NCBI GenBank assembly: GCA_046533095.1
Contig: JAJQRA010000030.1
Span: forward strand, 269,034-333,033
Length of the DNA stretch: 64,000 bases
DNA from: ZAX-1 sp046533095
GTDB lineage: Bacteria; Bacillota; Clostridia; Lachnospirales; Lachnospiraceae
Direction: 5' to 3'
The position numbers and the translations under genes are program-made. Of this stretch, positions 7,717 to 15,363 are shown piece by piece. The notes beneath the pieces are model-generated. The model ran no database searches and was not told the DNA's origin. It worked only from the letters and a program-made list of their open reading frames with translations. Numbering within the stretch: position 1 is the stretch's first letter; every line of letters starts with the position of its first letter.

Positions 7717-9254
7717 TCGCTATAGAAATCAATGAAGCTAGTTTTGAATATGATATCCATTCTTTAGTGAAAGCATTTTTCCCAAAAGAAGAGGTACATA
7801 TTTTCACGAAAGATCAAAAAGAAGGCGTGGCCTTTAAACATGGTTCAACAAATGGGCATGCCTTGCAAAAGGAAGATGGCTTGACGTTGAACATAGAATT
7901 CACCGCCACACCACCGGAAGGGCAAGAACATTTAGGTCAATGCAATGACCGTATTTTCATCGCTCTGTGCGATCCATTAAAAGAGACGTCCAAAACAGTA
8001 TCCGTGGATTTTACAGACCGTAGGCAGACGAAAAACAAATTAAAACAAGCGCTATATCAGGTGCTAAGGGAGAATACAAATCGTGAATTGCCTTGGGGGA
8101 CATTAACGGGAATCCGTCCGACCAAAATACCCATGGCATTTTTAGAACAAGGAAAATCAAAATCAGAAATCAAACAGTATATGGCGGATACTTATTTTGC
8201 AAGTACTTCTAAAATCGAATTAAGCATTGCGGTTGCAGAACGTGAGTTAAACTTGCTGAAGCAATTGGACTTTTATGATGGCTACAGCCTGTATATTGGG
8301 ATTCCCTTTTGCCCAAGCACTTGCCTTTATTGCTCGTTTACGTCGTATCCACTGGCAAAATGGGTAGGGCAGGTGGAAGAATATTTAACAGCATTGGAAC
8401 GAGAGATTGATTTCGTATCAAATGCGTATAAGGGGAAGTATGTCAATACCATCTACATTGGCGGAGGAACCCCCACAACCTTGCTGCCCGAACAGCTAGA
8501 ACGTCTTTTTGCAAAAATTGAACAATGCTTTGACCTCTCAAAGCTGCTAGAATATACCGTAGAGGCGGGCCGTCCGGACAGTATTTCAAGAGAGAAGCTA
8601 AAGGTATTAAAAAAACACCACATTTCAAGAATTTCAATCAATCCGCAGACAATGAAACAGGCTACTTTGGATTTTGTTGGAAGGAACCATACGGTGGAGC
8701 AGACAACGGAAAGTTTCATCCTGGCAAGAGAACTTGGATTTGATCAGATCAATATGGATTTAATCGTAGGCCTGCCACAAGAAACGCCAGATGATATAGC
8801 CAATACGATGGAGCAGCTAAAACCACTAGACCCCGACAGCATCACCGTACATTCCTTGGCAATCAAGCGCGCCTCAAGGCTTCGTATGCTTCAAGAGGAA
8901 AACCCGGATTTTGGTCAGGCGAACATAGGGGAAATGATGGAGTTGACAGCCAAATATGCACGAGAAATGGGACATGTTCCCTACTACCTTTATAGGCAGA
9001 AAAACATGGCCGGGAATTTTGAAAATGTAGGGTATGCAAAACCGGGGAAAGAAGGCATCTACAACATTTTGATGATGGAAGAAAAACAATCGATTATTGC
9101 ACTTGGAGCCGGTGCCATTACAAAATTTGTATTTGCCCACGGCACACAAATAGAGCGTATAGACAATGTGAAAGATATCACAAACTATTTGGAACGTATT
9201 GATGAAATGGTAGAGCGGAAGAAAACCGCTTTTAAAGCATATAGGGCAAGGTGA
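7713..9254 (+). CDS. hemZ: Coproporphyrinogen dehydrogenase-like radical SAM protein HemZ
   Basis: A 513-residue radical SAM protein. The iron-sulfur cluster motif C-x3-C-x2-C is at Cys200, Cys204 and Cys207 (FCPSTCLYCSF), followed by YIGGGTPTTL and the SAM-binding region. The N-terminal 170 residues and the LRENTNRELPWGTLTGIRPTK segment are characteristic of HemZ as opposed to HemN. The family is annotated as oxygen-independent coproporphyrinogen III dehydrogenase. In many Clostridia without a full haem pathway, as may be the case here, the real role is unclear. The start overlaps the stop of the MBL gene, and hisS follows after 43 bp. Confidence 0.92.
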   Translation: MIAIEINEASFEYDIHSLVKAFFPKEEVHIFTKDQKEGVAFKHGSTNGHALQKEDGLTLNIEFTATPPEGQEHLGQCNDRIFIALCDPLKETSKTVSVDFTDRRQTKNKLKQALYQVLRENTNRELPWGTLTGIRPTKIPMAFLEQGKSKSEIKQYMADTYFASTSKIELSIAVAERELNLLKQLDFYDGYSLYIGIPFCPSTCLYCSFTSYPLAKWVGQVEEYLTALEREIDFVSNAYKGKYVNTIYIGGGTPTTLLPEQLERLFAKIEQCFDLSKLLEYTVEAGRPDSISREKLKVLKKHHISRISINPQTMKQATLDFVGRNHTVEQTTESFILARELGFDQINMDLIVGLPQETPDDIANTMEQLKPLDPDSITVHSLAIKRASRLRMLQEENPDFGQANIGEMMELTAKYAREMGHVPYYLYRQKNMAGNFENVGYAKPGKEGIYNILMMEEKQSIIALGAGAITKFVFAHGTQIERIDNVKDITNYLERIDEMVERKKTAFKAYRAR

Positions 9255-9297
9255 AGCCCAAAAGCAAGATGTGTAGCTACAGGAAAGGATCGGATAG

Positions 9298-10710
9298 ATG
9301 GCATTGACAAAAAAGCCGGTGAACGGCATGAAAGATATTTTGCCTGAGGAAATGCAGATTCGAGATTATGTCATTCAGGTAATCAAGGAAACGTATCGTA
9401 GCTTTGGATTTACGCCAATCGATACACCCTGCATGGAGCAGATAGGCAATTTAAGCAGCAAGCAAGGCGGAGAAAATGAAAAACTAATTTTTAAAGTACT
9501 AAAGCGGGGAGAAAAATTAAACTTAGAAACTGCGCAATCGGAAGATGATGTGACAGATTTTGGCATGAGATATGATTTGACGGTTCCATTGGTACGCTTT
9601 TATTCCAACAATGCAAATCAGCTGCCGTCACCCTTTAAAGCATTGCAGATTGGAAATGTATGGCGGGCAGACCGGCCCCAACGTGGACGCTACCGCCAGT
9701 TTATGCAGTGCGATATTGATATTTTAGGGGAAAGCGGAAACTTAGCTGAAATAGAATTAATTCTAGCTACGACGACGACGCTGGTAAAACTTGGATTTAA
9801 AAATTTTCAAGTACGCATAAACGAACGAAGGATTTTAAAAGCAATGGCGGCCTACAGTGGCTTTTTAGAAGAAGACTATGATACCGTATTTGTGATTTTG
9901 GATAAAATGGATAAAATTGGACTGGATGGGGTGGCACAGGAATTAGAAAAAGGTGGTTTTGCACAGGAAGCCATTGACAAATACGTAACCTTGTTCCATA
10001 GCTTGGGAACAGGCAAGAACAACGCAGGAGATGCAAACGTAGGCAAGGACGCGATAGAAAAAAACGGCATATCCTACCTTGCAGAAACACTCTTTGGGTT
10101 TTTAGACCCACAGGTGGCACAGGACCTACAGGAAATTATTTCTAGCGTACAAGCGGCAAGTACACCGGCAATTGGCGCAGAGGCGGCAAATACGTCAACA
10201 GTAAATGTGCCAACAGCAAGCACCCCAGCAGCAAATATGCCAACAGCAAGTACACCGGCAACCAGTGTACCTAAGATAGGTGCGCCGGAGTTTTCCCTTG
10301 TGTTCGACCCTACGTTAGTACGGGGCATGTCCTATTATACAGGGACGATTTTTGAAATTGCAATGCCGGAATTTGGTGGAAGCTGTGGTGGCGGTGGACG
10401 CTATGACAAGATGGTTGGACAATTTACCGGGAAAGATGTTCCGGCATGTGGCTGTTCCCTTGGCTTTGAGCGGATTATCCTATTGCTTTTGGAAAATGGA
10501 TTTCAAATACCAGAAAAACCTGCAAAAGTTGCTTATCTCATGGAAAAGGGATGCTCCGGGGAAGCCGTTTGTGAAATTATGAAAAAGGCGCAGGAAGAAC
10601 GCAAAAAAGGAACACAAGTTCTAGTGGCGCGTATGAATAAAAATAAAAAATTTCAAAAAGAACAACTTACAAAAGAGGGATATGAAGAAATAGAGGAATT
10701 TTTTGTATAG
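9298..10710 (+). CDS. hisS: Histidyl-tRNA synthetase with a low-complexity insertion
   Basis: Class II synthetase that charges tRNA-His. Motif 1 region: NGMKDILPEEMQIRDYVIQ. Motif 2: PFKALQIGNVWRADRPQRGR. The histidine-specific signature LVRGMSYYTGTIFEIA is near residue 340, and motif 3 is CGCSLGFERIILLL. The C-terminal anticodon-binding domain is short but recognisable. At 470 residues it is longer than the usual 415-430. The excess is an Ala/Thr/Pro/Ser-rich stretch at about residues 281-325, with repeats such as PTASTPAANMPTASTPA, lying just before the signature. The reading frame is intact, so the enzyme is probably functional with a surface loop expansion. GGAAAGGATCGG precedes the ATG. 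A small inverted repeat spans the stop codon (10706-10726). aspS follows 151 bp downstream. Confidence 0.95.
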   Translation: MALTKKPVNGMKDILPEEMQIRDYVIQVIKETYRSFGFTPIDTPCMEQIGNLSSKQGGENEKLIFKVLKRGEKLNLETAQSEDDVTDFGMRYDLTVPLVRFYSNNANQLPSPFKALQIGNVWRADRPQRGRYRQFMQCDIDILGESGNLAEIELILATTTTLVKLGFKNFQVRINERRILKAMAAYSGFLEEDYDTVFVILDKMDKIGLDGVAQELEKGGFAQEAIDKYVTLFHSLGTGKNNAGDANVGKDAIEKNGISYLAETLFGFLDPQVAQDLQEIISSVQAASTPAIGAEAANTSTVNVPTASTPAANMPTASTPATSVPKIGAPEFSLVFDPTLVRGMSYYTGTIFEIAMPEFGGSCGGGGRYDKMVGQFTGKDVPACGCSLGFERIILLLLENGFQIPEKPAKVAYLMEKGCSGEAVCEIMKKAQEERKKGTQVLVARMNKNKKFQKEQLTKEGYEEIEEFFV

Positions 10711-10861
10711 CGATCATATCGTTATAGAATGATTCAGGATAAAAAGCAACGCATTTATCGCTGTGATTAATAGAGAAAACGGCGCAAAGAATATGCAGTT
10801 TTGCAGAACGAAATTGTTGTTGCGGGAATAAATAATGAGGGAACAATGGAGGATAGAAAGC

Positions 10862-12655
10862 ATGGCAGAATCCATGAAAGGCATGAAGCGGACCCATCGG
10901 TGTACAAAAGTGAGCAGTCAAAATATAGGCGAATCCGTTACCGTAATGGGTTGGGTGCAAAAGAGAAGGAATTTAGGGAGCCTGATCTTTATAGATTTAC
11001 GCGATCGCTCCGGTCTGCTGCAGATTGTGTTCGATGAAGAACATGTAAAGACGGAAGGGTTTTTAAAAGCCGAGCAGCTTAGAAGTGAATTTGTAATTGC
11101 CGTTACGGGCACGATTGTGACGCGTTCCGGTGCGGTAAACGATGCGCTTGCAACCGGGGACATTGAAGTTAGGGCAGAGGAAATCCGTATTTTATCGGAG
11201 GCGGAAACACCGCCGTTTCCAATCGAAGAAAATTCTATGACAAAAGAGGAACTGCGTTTAAAATACCGTTATTTGGATTTGAGAAGACCGGATCTGCAGC
11301 GTAATTTGATTCTAAGAAGTCAAGTATGTACGAATATTCGAAATTTTTTGTCGGAAGAGGGCTTTTTAGAAATAGAAACGCCAGTACTGACAAAATCAAC
11401 GCCGGAGGGAGCAAGGGATTACCTTGTGCCAAGCCGTGTCCATCCGGGCAATTTTTATGCACTGCCCCAATCCCCGCAGCAATTTAAACAGCTCTTGATG
11501 TGTTCCGGCTATGATCGTTATTTTCAAATTGTAAAGTGCTTTCGCGACGAAGATTTACGTGCGGACAGGCAGCCGGAATTTACACAGGTGGATATGGAAT
11601 TGTCGTTTGTAGATATCGATGATGTCATTGATGTAAATGAACGGCTGATTGCCAAAATATTTAAGGATGCACTCGGGATTGACGTAGCACTTCCCATTCC
11701 ACGCATGATTTGGCAGGAAGCCATGGATCGCTTTGGTTCGGATAAGCCGGATACGCGGTTTGGCATGGAATTAGTAGATGTTACTGATACGGTGAGCCTG
11801 TGTGGGTTTGGTGTATTTACTGGTGCAATTGAACAGGGGGGTACGGTGCGCGGCATCAATGCACAAGGACAGGGCGCCATGCCAAGGAAAAAGATAGATG
11901 CGCTGGTGGAATTTGCCAAAGGCTATGGAGCAAAAGGACTGGCCTACCTTTCCATTCAAGAAGACGGTGGCGTAAAGTCTTCCTTTGCAAAATTTTTTAC
12001 AGATGAAGATATGAAAAAATTAGTAGAAAAAATGCAAGGCAATCCAGGCGACTTGCTGCTTTTTGCGGCAGACAAGACAGATATTGTATGGTCGGTACTA
12101 GGTGCGTTAAGGATTCACCTTGCACAGAACATGGGGTTGCTGGATAAAGGAACCTATCATTTTTTATGGGTGACGGAATTTCCACTGTTGGAGTGGAGCG
12201 AAGAGCAAAACCGCCTTGTGTCAAAGCACCACCCGTTTACGATGCCAATGGAACAGGACTTGCATTTACTTGATACGCAGCCGGAAAAAGTACGGGCAAA
12301 GGCATATGATATTGTGTTAAATGGGACAGAGCTTGGAGGCGGAAGTGTCCGTATTTTCCAAAGCGACGTTCAAGAAAAAATGTTTGGGCTTCTTGGATTT
12401 TCAAAAGAAGAAACCTATGAACGGTTTGGATTTTTAATCAATGCATTTAAATATGGCGTACCGCCCCATGCGGGCTTGGCTCTTGGCTTGGATCGGTTGA
12501 TTATGCTTATGGTACAGGCAGATAGTATTCGGGAAGTTATTGCATTTCCAAAAGTAAAAGATGCCTCCTGTCTGATGACGGCGGCACCAAATAGTGTGGA
12601 TAGTAAGCAGCTAGAAGAACTATCGCTTGCTGTTAAAAGAAATAAAGCTGACTAG
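10862..12655 (+). CDS. aspS: Aspartyl-tRNA synthetase
   Basis: A 597-residue bacterial-type AspRS. It has an N-terminal OB-fold anticodon-binding domain (VTVMGWVQKRRNLG, LIFIDLRDRSGLLQIVF), class II motif 1 (FLEIETPVLTKSTPEGARD), motif 2 (CFRDEDLRADRQPEFTQVD), the GAD insertion domain and motif 3 (GLALGLDRLIMLM). I chose ATG 10862 because GGAGG at 10848-10852 lies 9 nt upstream. An ATG at 10835 would add nine unconserved residues. It couples aspartate to tRNA-Asp (or also tRNA-Asn if the organism is non-discriminating, which cannot be told here). It closes the rel-to-aspS block, and no T-box leader is visible before it. Confidence 0.96.
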   Translation: MAESMKGMKRTHRCTKVSSQNIGESVTVMGWVQKRRNLGSLIFIDLRDRSGLLQIVFDEEHVKTEGFLKAEQLRSEFVIAVTGTIVTRSGAVNDALATGDIEVRAEEIRILSEAETPPFPIEENSMTKEELRLKYRYLDLRRPDLQRNLILRSQVCTNIRNFLSEEGFLEIETPVLTKSTPEGARDYLVPSRVHPGNFYALPQSPQQFKQLLMCSGYDRYFQIVKCFRDEDLRADRQPEFTQVDMELSFVDIDDVIDVNERLIAKIFKDALGIDVALPIPRMIWQEAMDRFGSDKPDTRFGMELVDVTDTVSLCGFGVFTGAIEQGGTVRGINAQGQGAMPRKKIDALVEFAKGYGAKGLAYLSIQEDGGVKSSFAKFFTDEDMKKLVEKMQGNPGDLLLFAADKTDIVWSVLGALRIHLAQNMGLLDKGTYHFLWVTEFPLLEWSEEQNRLVSKHHPFTMPMEQDLHLLDTQPEKVRAKAYDIVLNGTELGGGSVRIFQSDVQEKMFGLLGFSKEETYERFGFLINAFKYGVPPHAGLALGLDRLIMLMVQADSIREVIAFPKVKDASCLMTAAPNSVDSKQLEELSLAVKRNKAD

Positions 12656-12684
12656 AAAGAGGGAAAAATCAAAGGTGATTTGGT

Positions 12685-13416
12685 ATGGAGTTGATATCAT
12701 GGGAAGTAGTTAAAGCGTATGAACAGAGCGATTCTTATCGTGCTTTGCAGCTAAAAATACATGAGGACATGAAGCGAATCATCGCCTATGTATGTAAATA
12801 TCTTTCAATGGAAACGCAGTTGAAAGAACAAACAAAACAAAAAGTAGTAAAGTGCAACTATGGGATAGGAGGGGCTGACCTCCACAGGGGAATTTTATGT
12901 CCAGGAAATATGGCAGCATTCCTTTGCGGCAATGTAACACGGGACAGAATAGCGAAGACCAGTAAAAACCCTTGCTATATTTATGGATATGATGAAAATG
13001 GAACGTTGCTATCCTGCTATATGAAAGATGAAAAAAGAATAGAATATATCATATGGGAAACAAAGGACATAGAAATTGGATTGATCTATGGCTTATATGG
13101 GGGTATAGAGGAAATATCGGAAACAAGATATGGAGAAAACGGAAAAATAAGCAGCTATTTACGTGGATCGGTTATGATAAAAGACAATGCTGAGATCGAA
13201 GTAGATTTTAACGATGTAGAAGAATATGAATACTTTGATAGAGAAATAGAAGTTTTGTGGATGCATGGGAATAGTGAAAACCTAAATGGATCCCATGTAG
13301 TGCTCTATCTAGATGAGGATGGAGTTGTAACCAGGTATACATATTGTGATGATATGTGGAAAGATGAGATTTGGGAATATAAACCACCATATCAATTAAA
13401 ACTAAAGAAAAATTGA
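12685..13416 (+). CDS. Hypothetical protein, soluble, 243 residues
   Basis: An open frame with a good AAAGGTGA site 7 nt before its ATG, 29 bp after aspS. I do not recognise the family. The protein is hydrophilic, with no signal peptide or membrane segment. It has a helical, lysine-rich N-terminal third, then alternating beta-type segments rich in Tyr, Asp and Glu (CYIYGYDENGTLLSCYM, YLDEDGVVTRYTYCDDMW). This layout, repeated 'DENG' turns between short strands, resembles proteins with beta-hairpin repeats but is not diagnostic. Codon use is AT-richer than aspS, so it may be an accessory gene inserted after the housekeeping block. Confidence 0.6.
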   Translation: MELISWEVVKAYEQSDSYRALQLKIHEDMKRIIAYVCKYLSMETQLKEQTKQKVVKCNYGIGGADLHRGILCPGNMAAFLCGNVTRDRIAKTSKNPCYIYGYDENGTLLSCYMKDEKRIEYIIWETKDIEIGLIYGLYGGIEEISETRYGENGKISSYLRGSVMIKDNAEIEVDFNDVEEYEYFDREIEVLWMHGNSENLNGSHVVLYLDEDGVVTRYTYCDDMWKDEIWEYKPPYQLKLKKN

Positions 13417-13475
13417 TTATAAAAAGAGGTAGAACGGAACACTTATTAAAAATGGTTATGTAGTAGCAACACATA

Positions 13476-13662
13476 ATATAACTTATCAGAAGTGCAACGC
13501 AGTTCTGATAAAAGGTGCGATCTATGCACCGTAAATCTGATTATTGAACTACGAATGTTCAATAATATAACTTATCAGAAGATGAAACGCAGTTCTGATA
13601 AAAAGGCACATTTTTTCGTGCCGTGAATCTGATGATAGGGATCGCATTTTATTCCTATCATA
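13476..13662 (-). repeat. Three-hairpin element, tandem pair (reverse orientation)
   Basis: Two units about 89 bp apart (units near 13476-13565 and 13566-13662). In minus-strand orientation each unit consists of a variable stem (ataggaa...ttcctat-like in one, attgaac...gttcaat in the other), a GGCAC/GTGCC or GGTGC/GCACC hairpin followed by TTTT, and a conserved TATCAGAA/TTCTGATA hairpin. The same element occurs at 21348-21540 and 28897-29083. It fills most of the gap between the hypothetical gene and atoD. Confidence 0.85.
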
Positions 13663-13729
13663 TAAAATATCTTAATCAAATCGATCACTGAAATACGATT
13701 GATTTGGTAAAGTAAAGGAGAAGAAAAAA

Positions 13730-14395
13730 ATGGCGAAAGCAAAACAAATTACCGCAAAAGAAGCTTCCAAGCTTTTTAAAGACGGAATGACCATTATGGT
13801 TGGCGGATTTATGACCAATGGGACTTCAGAAGTTATCATGGATGCAATTGTAGAAAGTGGCGCGAAAAATTTAACCGGCATCTGTAACGATGCAGGCTAT
13901 TCGGGGAAAGGGATTGGGAAACTCATTAGTTCACGGCAGATGACGAAACTCATTGCGAGCCATGTGGGTTTAAACAAAGAATGTGGGGACCAGTTTAGTG
14001 CAAACGAGTTAGACCTCGTTTTGGTGCCACAGGGGACATTAGCAGAGCAGGTACGAAGCGGAGGGGCAGGATTAGGTGGTGTGTTGACCCCAACCGGTAT
14101 TGGGACGAGTGTAGCAGAAGGGAAAGAAATTGTTGTTGTAGATGGAAAAGAATATTTGCTGGAAAAACCGTTAAAAGCAGATGTTGCCGTATTAAAAGGA
14201 TATGTGGTAGATGAATCAGGCAATATCAGGCAAAAAGGATCGACACGAAACTTTAACCCGATGATGGCGACTGCTGCAGATATTGTAATTGTAGAGGCGG
14301 AAAATCTAGTGAAGGCCGGAGAAATTGGTCCGGACTATGTTACGATACCAGGCATTTTTATAGACTATATTGTTGTAACCGGAGGTGCAAAATAA
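13730..14395 (+). CDS. atoD: Acetate/acetoacetate (3-oxoacid) CoA-transferase, alpha subunit
   Basis: A 221-residue alpha subunit of a family I CoA-transferase. It shows the early GMTIMVGGFMTNGTSE glycine-rich loop, SRQMTKLIASHVGLN, the LVPQGTLAEQ(V)RSGGAGLGG signature and FNPMMATAADI near the end, all typical of AtoD/CtfA. With the beta subunit it moves CoA between acetate, butyrate and acetoacetyl-CoA, linking fermentation acids to acyl-CoA. An AAAGGAG site precedes the ATG. The stop overlaps the beta-subunit ATG by one base (TAATG), so the two are translated together. An AATCAAATCG/CGATTGATT imperfect inverted repeat at about 13674-13706 lies just upstream and may be an operator. Confidence 0.93.
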   Translation: MAKAKQITAKEASKLFKDGMTIMVGGFMTNGTSEVIMDAIVESGAKNLTGICNDAGYSGKGIGKLISSRQMTKLIASHVGLNKECGDQFSANELDLVLVPQGTLAEQVRSGGAGLGGVLTPTGIGTSVAEGKEIVVVDGKEYLLEKPLKADVAVLKGYVVDESGNIRQKGSTRNFNPMMATAADIVIVEAENLVKAGEIGPDYVTIPGIFIDYIVVTGGAK

Positions 14396-15048
14396 TGGAA
14401 GATAAGAAAAGCTTTATCGCAGCTAGAGTAGCAAAAGAGTTAAAGGATGGAGATATTGTAAATCTTGGGATCGGACTTCCGACGATGGTAGCCAAATACA
14501 TAGACCCTACCATCTCGATTGTACTGCAGTCCGAAAATGGGTTTGTAGGATTAAGTGGCGAAGAGCCGGATCCGGCCGATGCAGAGTATATTCAAAATGC
14601 AGGTGGAAAGCCGGTATCCATTGCGAAGGACGGCGCATTTTTTAGTAGCTGCGATTCCTTTGCGATTATTCGTGGAGGGCATGTAGATGCAACGGTTTTG
14701 GGTTCATTACAAGTAGATGAAAAAGGCAATATCGCAAATTGGATTGTACCGGGTAAACTGGTGCCTGGCATGGGCGGCGCAATGGATTTAGTGGTTGGCG
14801 CAAAAAAAGTAATTGTAGCCATGGAACATACCACCAACAAGGGCGGACATAAAATCTTAAATGAGTGTACACTTCCACTTACTGCAACCGGGCAGGTAAA
14901 TAGGATTGTAACGGAAATGGCAGTCATGGATGTTACAAAGGATGGCATTGTACTAAAAGAATACAATCCGGAATTTACACTGGAAGAAATACAGGCGGCT
15001 ACCGAGCCAAAACTGATACTTGCCGATGATTTAAAGGAAATGATTTAA
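14395..15048 (+). CDS. atoA: Acetate/acetoacetate (3-oxoacid) CoA-transferase, beta subunit
   Basis: A 217-residue beta subunit carrying the catalytic glutamate in the SENG motif (Glu47, LQSENGFVGL), which forms the covalent CoA thioester. It also has the GKLVPGMGGAMDLV signature. NLGIGLPTMVAKYI at the start and ATEPKLILADDLKEMI at the end are standard for AtoA/CtfB. Full length. It partners with the alpha subunit, which it overlaps by one base. Substrate specificity (butyrate, acetate or a branched acid) cannot be fixed by sequence alone. Confidence 0.93.
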   Translation: MEDKKSFIAARVAKELKDGDIVNLGIGLPTMVAKYIDPTISIVLQSENGFVGLSGEEPDPADAEYIQNAGGKPVSIAKDGAFFSSCDSFAIIRGGHVDATVLGSLQVDEKGNIANWIVPGKLVPGMGGAMDLVVGAKKVIVAMEHTTNKGGHKILNECTLPLTATGQVNRIVTEMAVMDVTKDGIVLKEYNPEFTLEEIQAATEPKLILADDLKEMI

Positions 15049-15363
15049 GTTATAAAATGTATTTTGGAAATATAGATGTTACTGTTTATAGCCGGCTACC
15101 GAAAAGTTGCTTTGGTGTGTTTTGAACAAACATGGCATTTGGAGTCGAACGGTATAAGAAAAGGCTTAATTCTCAAAGAAAGGGAATTAGGTCTTTTAAC
15201 TAAAAATGACGTTAATATTATCCGTGGCTGGCTGTGGATAATAGCGGAATGTGTAACGATTCAGTGCTCCGGCAACGTGGTTACGTTCATGCGATTCATA
15301 CGTTAAAAGAGAGAAGAGGATTTGCGATGTCATTTATAATCATATTGCAGCGAGGAGAAGAAA
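15049..15363. other. Intergenic region with weak terminator-like hairpin
   Basis: Between atoA and the first histidine kinase. An imperfect hairpin (CTTAATTC ... GGGAATTAGG) followed by TCTTTT near 15160-15205 could end the CoA-transferase transcript. The segment taacgattcag near 15255 also occurs at about 705 and 55482. I see no convincing gene or strong promoter. Confidence 0.45.

Noticed and set aside
10711..10861. T-box leader before aspS
   Set aside because: No T-box consensus (AGGGTGGNACCGCG) or specifier stem is visible, and the gap is only 151 bp.
15076..15306. 76-codon frame between atoA and the first histidine kinase
   Set aside because: No ribosome binding site, no family features, overlaps a terminator-like hairpin.
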